64,000 nucleotides of DNA from an uncultured Pseudomonadota bacterium (lineage in GTDB: Bacteria; Myxococcota_A; Bradymonadia; Bradymonadales; GCA-2716585). The DNA lies in the NCBI GenBank assembly GCA_937123825.1, contig CAKZKQ010000313.1, positions 1 to 64,000 of the forward strand, written 5' to 3'. The position numbers and the translations under genes are program-made. The notes under the pieces were generated by a model. It did no database searches. It was not told where the DNA came from and saw only the letters and a program-made list of their open reading frames with translations. Every line of letters begins with the position of its first letter. Position 1 is the stretch's first letter. Positions 1 through 7,515 of the stretch are shown here, in pieces.

Positions 1-1749
1 CCCGCGCGGCACGGCGCGGCGCTGACTTTGCCGCCTTATGGGCCTTTGGACGTCACCGATCGCTTCTGGAGACGCCTGGAGCGCTGCCTGGAGCGCCATA
101 AAACCCCTGATAACGGCCCGGTTCGCCCCGGCGACATTCAAAAGACCGTCGGCAGCGCGCAGCAACGTCTGGTGGCCGAGCGGTTGGCGGCATGTTTAAG
201 TTCGTCAGCGCCGACCACATCGACGTTGATGGCCGACCGAGGCAGGGGCAAGTCCAGCGCGCTGGGCATGGCGCTTCGGGAGGTTTTGCGCCGCGCGCCG
301 CACCTGAAACTGGCCGTCACGGCGTCCGATGCGCGATCTGCCGCCGAAATCTTCCGATTTTTAAGGCCGGACGACCCCAAAGGCGCCCAGCGAGACCATT
401 ACATTGCCCCGACCGACCTCTTGGGCGCCGATCCAGTGGACATTCTGGTCGTGGATGAGGCCGCGGCGCTCTCTTTGCCGCTGCTCCAGCGGCTGACCTT
501 GAGGTTTGGGGGCGCCCATCTGGCCTTTGCCACCACCACACATGGGTATGAGGGCACCGGGCGCGGCTTTTCGCTGCGTTTTGTGCCCTGGTTGCAGACG
601 CAGCGGGCCAATGTGGCGGCTTTGACGCTGGAAACCCCCATCCGATGGGGCGCGGGCGACCGCCTGGAGGCGTTGATCAACGACGCATTGGTGCTGGACG
701 CCGAGCCTGCGGCGGTGTCGGGGGACGGTGACGGGGGTTTGAGGCAATCGGTGGCGCTGGATCGAGAGGCTTTGGCGCACGATGAAGGGCTCTTGAGGCA
801 GTTTTTTGGCCTTTTGGTGCAGGCCCACTACCGCACGTCGCCCGGAGACCTCCATCGAATGCTCGACGCGCCCAATATTGGGCTCTACGCCACGCTCCAG
901 GGGTCAAATGTGGTGGCGGCCTGCCTGGTGGCGCGCGAAGGCGGCCTGAGTGTGGCGCAATGCGAGCGTTTGGCGCAGGGCAAAGAGCGGATTCGAGGCC
1001 ACGCGCTGGCCGACACCCTGATCAGCCACACCGGACACACCCAGGCAGGCACCCTGAAGATGATCCGCAGCGTGCGGATCGCCGCCCATCCAGCGCTGCG
1101 GCGGCGCGGTCTGGCCAGCGCCCTGGTCGAACACGTCCACCGCAGCGAGCGGCCGGACCTTTTTGGGACGCTTTTTGGTGCCACGGCGAGGGTGGTGGGC
1201 TTCCGCAGGGCGCTGGGGTATGCGTTGGCGCGCGTGGGAACGAGCCGTGGCGCCAGGACGGGGGAGCCTTCGGTGGCGATGCTGCGGCCGGTGTCGCCCA
1301 AAGCCCGCGCGCTGGTGCAGACCTTGCGCGCCGAGTTGGCCAGAGACCTGCCCACACAGCTTGAATTGATGGAAAAGGACGGGCCGCTGCCTTTACCGCC
1401 GCCGCTTCACCGGGCGATCTTGGATGCGCTGGTGGATGAGCCTGCGCCGATGAGCCTGGAGGTGGCTGCGCGGGTGGTTTACAGCGTGGCGTTTGGGCCG
1501 CGTCACTTTGAAAGCGCGCCGTTGGCGGTGCGCACCTTCATCCAGGCGTATCCCGAGGCCCTGGAGGGGCTCAGCGAGCGGCAAAAGACGCTGCTCTTGC
1601 GCCGCGCGGTGGCCTTTGACGACTGGGCGACGGTGGCCGCCGCCGCAGACATGGGGACCTTGCCGGCCACCATGCGGGCGCTGCGCCGGGCGTTGCAGGC
1701 CTTTTACCGCGCCGCCGTACCCGGCGACTGGCCCCACGACAAAGCATAA
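1..1749 (+). CDS. tmcA: tRNA(Met) cytidine acetyltransferase TmcA (5' partial)
   Basis: Acetylates the wobble cytidine of elongator tRNA(Met) using acetyl-CoA and ATP. The frame is open to the window edge, so the N-terminal domain (roughly 120 residues by comparison with the E. coli enzyme) lies upstream. Counting from the TTG at 28, the P-loop RGRGKS is at residues 71-76, the Walker B VVDEAA at 141-146, the TmcA signature TTTHGYEGTGRGF at 169-181, PIRWG at 204-208, and the GNAT acetyl-CoA motif (HPALRRRGLASAL) at about 354-366. This helicase-GNAT order is specific to TmcA. It ends three bases before a convergent lipoprotein gene. Confidence 0.93.
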   Translation, partial: PARHGAALTLPPYGPLDVTDRFWRRLERCLERHKTPDNGPVRPGDIQKTVGSAQQRLVAERLAACLSSSAPTTSTLMADRGRGKSSALGMALREVLRRAPHLKLAVTASDARSAAEIFRFLRPDDPKGAQRDHYIAPTDLLGADPVDILVVDEAAALSLPLLQRLTLRFGGAHLAFATTTHGYEGTGRGFSLRFVPWLQTQRANVAALTLETPIRWGAGDRLEALINDALVLDAEPAAVSGDGDGGLRQSVALDREALAHDEGLLRQFFGLLVQAHYRTSPGDLHRMLDAPNIGLYATLQGSNVVAACLVAREGGLSVAQCERLAQGKERIRGHALADTLISHTGHTQAGTLKMIRSVRIAAHPALRRRGLASALVEHVHRSERPDLFGTLFGATARVVGFRRALGYALARVGTSRGARTGEPSVAMLRPVSPKARALVQTLRAELARDLPTQLELMEKDGPLPLPPPLHRAILDALVDEPAPMSLEVAARVVYSVAFGPRHFESAPLAVRTFIQAYPEALEGLSERQKTLLLRRAVAFDDWATVAAAADMGTLPATMRALRRALQAFYRAAVPGDWPHDKA

Positions 1750-1752
1750 AGC

Positions 1753-2172
1753 TCAGGGTTGGTCGTCGTTGGGGTCTTCGGCCAAGACCGTGACGGTGTA
1801 GTTTCGGTCGGTGCAGGTGCTTTTGACGCGCAGCTTGGAGGTGCCGGGGGTTTGCGCCACCAGGATCTGGATTCGAGTGTCGTCGTTGACGCTGGAGGCG
1901 TTGAGGTTGTCGTTGGACGAGCCCAGGAAGCCGGGGCGGACGTCGAGCACCTCGCCGTTGTCGACCGAGAAGCGGGGCCGGACACAGACGCCATCGCAGC
2001 CGTCGGTGCACTGGACGGCCAGCGCCACGCCCTGGGACATGACGATCTTGCCGTTGGCGGGGTTGATCTCGGCCACGCGGCCGGGCGGCGGCGCGGTCAG
2101 CGGTTGGAGGTCGAGGTTGCAGGCCGACGCCAGAGCGCAGAGCGCCAGGAGGATCATCAGACGGACATTCAT
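1753..2172 (-). CDS. small secreted lipoprotein, function unknown
   Basis: 139 residues starting MNVRLMILLALCALASAC, a classic signal peptide with the lipobox ASAC, so it is probably lipid-anchored. The mature part contains several cysteines (CTDGCDGVC) and a beta-rich stretch resembling a bacterial Ig-like fold, but no family is recognised. The start is chosen because the ATG overlaps the TGA of the upstream lipoprotein gene (ATGA), giving translational coupling. A longer frame to 2316 would put the signal peptide internally. It probably works with its coupled partner. Confidence 0.75.
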   Translation of the reverse strand: MNVRLMILLALCALASACNLDLQPLTAPPPGRVAEINPANGKIVMSQGVALAVQCTDGCDGVCVRPRFSVDNGEVLDVRPGFLGSSNDNLNASSVNDDTRIQILVAQTPGTSKLRVKSTCTDRNYTVTVLAEDPNDDQP

Positions 2173-2843
2173 GGCAGCACCTCCACATCCACGGCAATCG
2201 ACAAACCCAGCGCGGTGGCGGTCAAGGAAGCCTGACCGGGTTGTCGCGCCACGATCCGATGGGCGCCAAGGACGCCGTCTTGGAGAATGGCCACGGCGTC
2301 GCCGGTGACCTCCCACTCGACGTCAAAATCCCCCAGGAGGGCCTGAGAATTTGCGAAGGGCTCCACGGTGAGGTTGAGTTCATCGCCGGGCAGCATTTGC
2401 GCCGAGGCGCCCAGCGGCCCAATGACCAGACCGGCGTCGGTGTGGCTGACCAGGCGCAGCTCGTCGGGTATGGCGACCCACAAGTGGATGAAATCGAGCA
2501 CCAGACCATCGGGGCCAATGACCATCAGGGGCCTGACGCCGGGCTTCACAGCCTCAACGCGGCTGCCATCGAGCTTGAACGCGGCCTCGTCGATGGCTTC
2601 CATGCGCATCGGCGGCCCAGAGCTGCCCTGAAACTTGAAGTTGATCCCCATTTCGACCGTGGCGCCCGCTGCGATGGGGGCGTTGAGGCTCTGCTCCAGG
2701 CAGGCCTGATCCAAAGACCCGCATTCGGGGGCAAAATCAATCTGGCCCAGCGCCCCTGGCGCTGTTTCACCACATCCCCACACGGCGAGCATCGCCGTGC
2801 AAAGACAGAGCATCCAGGCCCGGTGTGACGGGCGGTGTGTCAT
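2169..2843 (-). CDS. secreted lipoprotein with Ig-like C-terminus
   Basis: 224 residues from the ATG at 2843 (MTHRPSHRAWML...LAVWGC), a type II signal peptide; an alternative ATG lies at 2894. The C-terminal third (VEWEVTGDAVAILQDGVLGAHRIVARQPGQ, read in parts) has the rhythm of a Big_2-type bacterial Ig domain in which a value is compared, followed by 'G..ivar.pG.a.lta'. The central part is unassigned. The stop overlaps the start of the next lipoprotein gene, so the two form a small operon. Probably an envelope or surface component; no enzymatic motif is seen. Confidence 0.72.
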   Translation of the reverse strand: MTHRPSHRAWMLCLCTAMLAVWGCGETAPGALGQIDFAPECGSLDQACLEQSLNAPIAAGATVEMGINFKFQGSSGPPMRMEAIDEAAFKLDGSRVEAVKPGVRPLMVIGPDGLVLDFIHLWVAIPDELRLVSHTDAGLVIGPLGASAQMLPGDELNLTVEPFANSQALLGDFDVEWEVTGDAVAILQDGVLGAHRIVARQPGQASLTATALGLSIAVDVEVLP

Positions 2844-2917
2844 CAAAACCTTCAACTCGGTTCCCTTTTCCTTGGCTGGCGCTGACATGGGCATTGGCGG
2901 TGCGTCATCAGCGCGTC

Positions 2918-3079
2918 ATACCAAAGTGCAGAAGAAAGGCTTGCTTTGTAGCGAGCAATGATGGATGGCCAGGACCTCGGGACGAGCGAAGCTGTGGCAT
3001 AGCCACCGCAAGCAAGTTCCGTGGTTCTGAACGCCATCAGGGCCGCTACAAAGTGAGTCGGACTTCTGTGCTTTGGTAT
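2918..3079. repeat. 162-bp structured repeat element, copy 1
   Basis: Begins ATACCAAAG and ends CTTTGGTAT. The terminal 17 bases pair with the last 17 (two G.U pairs), followed by a 9x9 internal loop, a CTTTGTAGCG/CGCTACAAAG stem, TGATGG/CCATCA, then CAGGACC/GGTTCTG enclosing hairpins TCG-GGA-CGA and GTGGC-ATA-GCCAC. A second copy of identical length is at 28479-28640, with paired changes in the stems. A 15-bp near-perfect direct repeat (GGCGCTGACATGRGC) lies at 2878-2892 and 3099-3113. No ORF here looks real; the 2844-3378 gap holds this element and nothing else I can identify. Confidence 0.85.
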
Positions 3080-3378
3080 CAAGTCCTGCTGCGGCTTCGG
3101 CGCTGACATGAGCAAGACCGGGGCCAAGGCACCTCCACCACCGCCATCAGGGGCTCGCAAGGTTTTGGAGGGTCATCCGAGCCCATTTTGGGACGGCAGA
3201 ACGCGACATGGGTGCCCTGTGGTGCGGGCGGCTGTGCAGACGTGAAGAGGGTTCAAGGCCGACACAACGGGGCTCCGTCTATCCTATGACAATCGTGACA
3301 TGGGGACTTGACGTGTCTTGCCCAAAAGCGCCACCTTTGTGCTTGCAACCCACAAAGAGACGGCCTTGGAGGCCCAGG

Positions 3379-4122
3379 ATGATGAAGCACACGCGGCTCT
3401 TTGCGCTGGTTTGGATTGGATTTGCGGCGCTGGCCTGTCAAGAGGTCAACTACAGCGGCAGCGGCGCCGAAATCGACGGCACACCGGCACCAGACGGCGA
3501 GCAGGACAACAACAGCCCTCCCCCACCGGAGCCTGGCAACAACGACGTCCCAGAGCCCCCCGACGATCCGCCTGACGATCCGCCCGACGAGCCCGACCCT
3601 CCCCCAATCCCGCCAGAGCCTCCGGCTGGCGCAAGCGTGCTGCTCATCCAGGACGGTGCCCCGGCCTCGCAGGACGAGACCCCTGGAGCGGACATTGACG
3701 CGGCGGGCCTGATCAAATCCAACGGCCAGGAGTTCTTTGCGGACGTGATCATCAATGATCTGACCGAGATCCCTTGCGGCGGCGCTGTGGGCAACATCGC
3801 GTGCGACGGTTTGGCGGCGTTGGGGCCGCCGGACGTGATCGACGACGAAGGGTGCTTTGGCGGCGGCGGCGTGGACCCGTCCCGGTTTGTGTCGCTCGGC
3901 GGTGGGTTCATCACGGTGGGCTTCTCCAGCCCGCAGGGGCTAAGGCCCATTGAAAACGGCGACGCCATCCATGTCTACGAGGTCGGCGCCGCAGAGTGTG
4001 GCCGCTTTGACGACGATCCCTTTGTGGTGACCGTCTCGGTAGGGGACGGCCAGTTGGGGGTCTTTGTGGAGCTTGGCCGGGGCGGGGACGGCAACAACAT
4101 CATCCCGGTGTCGGGTCTGTGA
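3379..4122 (+). CDS. secreted lipoprotein with Pro/Asp-rich linker
   Basis: 248 residues from the ATG at 3379 (or the adjacent ATG at 3382), six bases after a GGAGG ribosome site. It starts with a lipoprotein signal ending LACQ. Residues about 25-85 are a low-complexity Pro/Asp/Glu linker with tandem DDPPDDPPDEP, common in myxobacterial surface lipoproteins. The C-terminal domain (FVSLGGGFITVGF, then IENGDAIHVYEVG) resembles the beta-sandwich found in many secreted proteins of this phylum, where 'lG.GG.itl.F' is followed by 'dG.di.VfE'. Function unknown. Confidence 0.78.
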   Translation: MMKHTRLFALVWIGFAALACQEVNYSGSGAEIDGTPAPDGEQDNNSPPPPEPGNNDVPEPPDDPPDDPPDEPDPPPIPPEPPAGASVLLIQDGAPASQDETPGADIDAAGLIKSNGQEFFADVIINDLTEIPCGGAVGNIACDGLAALGPPDVIDDEGCFGGGGVDPSRFVSLGGGFITVGFSSPQGLRPIENGDAIHVYEVGAAECGRFDDDPFVVTVSVGDGQLGVFVELGRGGDGNNIIPVSGL

Positions 4123-4260
4123 GAGCGCGTGTGGTTGTGATTGTCTTTCAAAAGCGCAATATTCGAGAAGACAGGTCTGATGTTCAGTGCTAAACAAAGC
4201 CACAGACATCGCCGGGCGGTTTGAGCGCCGGGCACAGACCTTTTCTCAGAGGGGAAAGAC

Positions 4261-4677
4261 ATGATCCAAGGCATTTCTCACGTGACCATTTTTGTCCATG
4301 ACCAGGACGAGGCGCTGGCCTTCTACACGCAGAAGATGGGCTTTGAGCTGCGCACCGACGTGACCATCGAGGGGTTTCGGTGGGTGACGGTCGGACCGGC
4401 CGATCAGAAGGACGTCGATCTGGCGCTGATGCCCGTGGGGCCAAGCCCCATGTACGACGACGAGACGCTGGCGGCCTTCAAGGTCCTGATGAGCAAGGGG
4501 GCGATGGGCGCGGGGGTCTTCAAGACCGACGACTGCCAGGCGACATACGCGACCCTCAAAGATCGCGGCGTGGAGTTCATGCAGCCACCCGCCGAGCGCC
4601 CTTACGGCATCGAGGCCCTCTTGAAGGACAACTCGGGCAACTGGTTTAGCCTCGTCCAGCCCCACCAGCACCCCTGA
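4261..4677 (+). CDS. VOC (glyoxalase/bleomycin-resistance) family protein
   Basis: 138 residues, a single vicinal-oxygen-chelate domain made of two beta-alpha-beta-beta-beta modules. SHVTIFVHDQDEALAFYTQKMGF at the N-terminus (read in parts) is the typical first module, and GVEFMQPP...GIEALLKDNSGNWFSLVQP the second. His7 and the Glu in GIEA are at the usual metal-ligand positions. A GAGGGGAAAG ribosome site precedes the ATG. An AraC regulator starts six bases downstream in the same operon, suggesting a stress- or metabolite-inducible pair. The substrate cannot be told. Confidence 0.85.
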   Translation: MIQGISHVTIFVHDQDEALAFYTQKMGFELRTDVTIEGFRWVTVGPADQKDVDLALMPVGPSPMYDDETLAAFKVLMSKGAMGAGVFKTDDCQATYATLKDRGVEFMQPPAERPYGIEALLKDNSGNWFSLVQPHQHP

Positions 4678-4683
4678 GGCCAA

Positions 4684-5190
4684 ATGGATCTCCATCGCCC
4701 CACATGGACCACGGCCAAGGAGGCCTGGTCGTGGTGGTTTGCGGGCCTGGGCAACGCGACCAGCGGCCTGCCGATGGACCTCGACGCGCGCCTTGAGCGC
4801 GCGCGGGTCTTTATCGACGCGCACCACGCCGACCCCATCGACCTGGACCTGATCGCCCGGTGCGCCTTCATGTCCCGCTACCACTTTTTGCGGCGTTTTC
4901 GCCGGGCCTACGGTGCCACCCCACACCAGTACCTGACCCGGGCGCGCCTGAAACACGCGCGCCGCCTCTTGCTGGAGACCGAGCTGAGCGTGGCCCAGAT
5001 CTGCTTTGAGGTCGGTTTTCAGAGCCAGGGCTCCTTCACCAGCCTCTTTGCGCGCCACATGGGCCACCCCCCAGGACGCTACCGCGCGCGGCGCTTTGCC
5101 GTGCTCGCCTCTCCCGCCGCCCAGCCCCCACCGATCGCGGCCGTGCCCTGGTGTTTTTACAGCATGCACCAGCAGCGCTCGGCCACCTGA
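4684..5190 (+). CDS. AraC/XylS family transcriptional regulator
   Basis: 168 residues with a complete C-terminal double helix-turn-helix (residues about 40-135): DLDLIARCAFMSRYHFLRRF as the first helix-turn-helix and VAQICFEVGFQSQGSFTSLF as the second, followed by GHPPGRYR. There is little N-terminal sensing domain (about 35 residues), so it is a short-form AraC protein like MarA/SoxS-type regulators. GAGG overlaps the stop of the VOC gene and serves as ribosome site. It probably regulates itself and the VOC gene. Confidence 0.88.
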   Translation: MDLHRPTWTTAKEAWSWWFAGLGNATSGLPMDLDARLERARVFIDAHHADPIDLDLIARCAFMSRYHFLRRFRRAYGATPHQYLTRARLKHARRLLLETELSVAQICFEVGFQSQGSFTSLFARHMGHPPGRYRARRFAVLASPAAQPPPIAAVPWCFYSMHQQRSAT

Positions 5191-5755
5191 AGACCAAATG
5201 TCTCTCGGCACTGGATTGTCAGACAGCTTCCAGATGTTCTGGCACGCGCGCCAAAATCAGCAGTCAGTGATGAGCTTGCGCATGAGCTTGAAAATTTACA
5301 ATAACAGGTTACTCCATCCACAGAGCGTGTCGATATGAGTTCCCGGACCCCATCAAAAACACCCAAGTCTGTCACAATGAGACAAAACCGATCAACCCCG
5401 TCACAGACGACCATAACTGCCCAACCTTGGATTTTACCAACAACAAAACCCCACAAAAAACAACATAAACTCTTTTCATAAGCCCGTTCATATCGCATAT
5501 TGCCAAATGTAAGGCCGCCGGAGCGGAGTGGATAAACCAGGTGGACGACTTCGGTTGATCAAGTTTGTCTGCTGCTCCGTGCGGCTCTTCGTCCTTTTTT
5601 CCCGACATTTTTTGGGCATGCACAAGCACAAACGCGTGTTGGTGTGGTCGAGCACGATCATTTGCGGCCTTGCGGCCACCGCAAGGACCATGGCGTCACC
5701 CCGCACCATCGGCGGCGGTGCGCCCACCGCCAACAAGAGGAGCACCTCTTAGCCC
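5191..5755. other. intergenic region, no gene seen
   Basis: 565 bases between the AraC gene and the serine hydrolase. The part around 5270-5500 is clearly richer in A+T than its surroundings and may hold the promoter of the hydrolase. Short frames here lack codon bias and ribosome sites. The last 90 bases contain three hairpins, listed separately. Confidence 0.5.
5668..5750 (+). promoter_or_regulatory. three-hairpin leader with occluded ribosome site
   Basis: Three successive stems precede the start codon at 5756: CCTTGCGG-CCA-CCGCAAGG (5668-5686, perfect), CGCACC/GGTGCG (5702-5722), and AAGAGG-AGCA-CCTCTT (5735-5750, perfect). The last contains the only Shine-Dalgarno-like sequence (GAGGAG) and would hide it. 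The stems are seen in the sequence; translational control is inference. Confidence 0.4.
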
Positions 5756-7486
5756 ATGACCCAAACACGACGCGTCCTTTTTCTGGGCCTGCTTTGCACC
5801 GCGCTGTGGTGCCCCACAGCCTGCGGCGATGACGGCAACACCAATACCGCCGAGCCCCCCACAGACGCGGGCACGGTGCCCGACACCGATCAGCCCGACG
5901 GCGACGACCCTCCAGACACCATCGACACACCAGACGCCGATGAGCCGCCCCCCAATCGGGTCATCGAACCCCGGCCCGATGGCGACTTTGCCGCGCGCAA
6001 CGCCGACGTCCTGGGCTGCTTAACGGGCGCTCTGGACCAGACGCTGGCCACGGGCGCGGTGGTGGGCTTTATGGAAGATGGCCAGGTGGTGACGATCGAC
6101 GGCTACGGCCAGCGCAGCCTCGACAGCCAGGAGCCCGTGGGCCCCGAGACCCTCTTTCGCTTTGGCTCGGTGCTGAAGATGATGACGTCCGCCGCCGCCC
6201 TGAGCTACGTCGACGACGGCACGCTGGCGCTGCACCAGGACATCCGTGAAGTCCGCCCCGAATTGGACTTTGAGCAACAACCCGACGGCGCGATGAGCCT
6301 GCACATGCTGATGAGCCACCAGGGCGGGATGATCGACGAGTTGACCCTCAACGGCACCCTGGAGGACCAGGGCCTCGAAGACTTCCTGACCAGCGCCGAC
6401 TTCCTGGACATCCTCTTCCACGCCCCTCCGGGCACCTTCTACAACTACTCCAACCCCAACTTCTATCTGGCGGGGTTGCTGATTGAGCAGGCCTCGGGGC
6501 AGTTCTACCGCGAGGCCATCACCGAGCGCGTCTTTGAACCCCTGGGCATGGACCGGACGGTCTTTCGCGCCCAGGACGTGCTGGACGACGGCGATCACGC
6601 GCTGGGGACCACCACTGGCCTCCTGGGCGATCAGGCCGTCGCCGTCGACGCCTGGGAAAACACCTGGGCCAGACCCGCCGGGCTCGGCTGGACCTCCATG
6701 GACAACCTGCTGCGCTTTGGGAGCTTCTTGATGGCGGGCAACGAGGACGTGCTCAGCCAGGAGAGCTGGCAGCTGATGCGCACCGGCCAGGTCAACGTCA
6801 GCGGCCCCGGCCAGATTGACCAATACGGCTACGGGGTCATCGTCCAGCGCGGCCTCTTCACCGGAACCAATCAGTTCCGAGACGTCCTCACCCTCTTCCA
6901 CGACGGCTCCACGGGCGACTTCACCTCCCTGCTCTACACCCTGCCCGAGACGGGCTTCGCCATGGCCGCCATGGTCAACGGCCCCAGCGGCCCGGTCATC
7001 GACTGCATGATCCCCGCGCTGGTCCGCGAGGCCGCACGCTACCCGCTGACCCAGGCCCCCGATGCCCTCCAACCCACCCCCGAGACCTTCGAGCAGTACG
7101 TCGGCCAGTGGGTCCAGACCGCGCCGCTGGGCACCCTCCCCGTCTTTTACATCGGATACGACGGCCAGAACCTCACCGCCCTCGTCCCCGCCTGGGAGGA
7201 ACAGGGCTTTGACTACACGCGCCGCCTGCGGCCCACCAGCCAGGACAACTTCCTGCTCGAAACCAGCAACGGCACCCTCCCCATGACCGGCATCCGCGAC
7301 GCCAACGGCGACCTCACACACCTGCGCAGCCGCATCGCCGTCAGCCGCAAAGCCACCGAAGGCAGCGGCAAGGCCCGCCCCCCCACCAACCCCCAACACA
7401 TCCAAAAGGGCTGGGAAGCCATCCGCTCCAAGGCTCGCCCCATCGACCACCTCCGGAACCTGCACCTTCCCGGCCTCCACCCCTGA
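5756..7486 (+). CDS. secreted serine hydrolase, beta-lactamase/DD-peptidase fold
   Basis: 576 residues. A lipobox (TAC, Cys23) and a Pro/Asp-rich linker (about 25-75) precede a class C beta-lactamase-like domain. The catalytic motifs are SVLK (138-141), YSN (231-233) and HDG (382-384, replacing KTG as in many esterase or DD-peptidase members). LMSHQGG (185-191) and a TFYNYSNPNFYLAGLL stretch (read in parts) are typical of the family. After residue about 415 comes a second beta-rich region and a basic tail. It probably acts outside the inner membrane on peptidoglycan peptides or ester substrates. An S9 peptidase follows 29 bases later, possibly co-transcribed. Confidence 0.86.
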   Translation: MTQTRRVLFLGLLCTALWCPTACGDDGNTNTAEPPTDAGTVPDTDQPDGDDPPDTIDTPDADEPPPNRVIEPRPDGDFAARNADVLGCLTGALDQTLATGAVVGFMEDGQVVTIDGYGQRSLDSQEPVGPETLFRFGSVLKMMTSAAALSYVDDGTLALHQDIREVRPELDFEQQPDGAMSLHMLMSHQGGMIDELTLNGTLEDQGLEDFLTSADFLDILFHAPPGTFYNYSNPNFYLAGLLIEQASGQFYREAITERVFEPLGMDRTVFRAQDVLDDGDHALGTTTGLLGDQAVAVDAWENTWARPAGLGWTSMDNLLRFGSFLMAGNEDVLSQESWQLMRTGQVNVSGPGQIDQYGYGVIVQRGLFTGTNQFRDVLTLFHDGSTGDFTSLLYTLPETGFAMAAMVNGPSGPVIDCMIPALVREAARYPLTQAPDALQPTPETFEQYVGQWVQTAPLGTLPVFYIGYDGQNLTALVPAWEEQGFDYTRRLRPTSQDNFLLETSNGTLPMTGIRDANGDLTHLRSRIAVSRKATEGSGKARPPTNPQHIQKGWEAIRSKARPIDHLRNLHLPGLHP

Positions 7487-7515
7487 CCCACACCATGCAC
7501 CAAAGAGGGTGAATC

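Noticed and set aside
2918..3079. tRNA or tmRNA-like reading of the structured repeat (GTGGTTC resembles a T-loop)
   Set aside because: No GTTCRA T-loop followed by an acceptor stem and CCA; the stem lengths and order do not fit a tRNA.
3541..3620. Tandem GACGATCCGCC-type repeats as a minisatellite or CRISPR-like array
   Set aside because: They encode the in-frame DDPP linker of a lipoprotein; no spacer structure.
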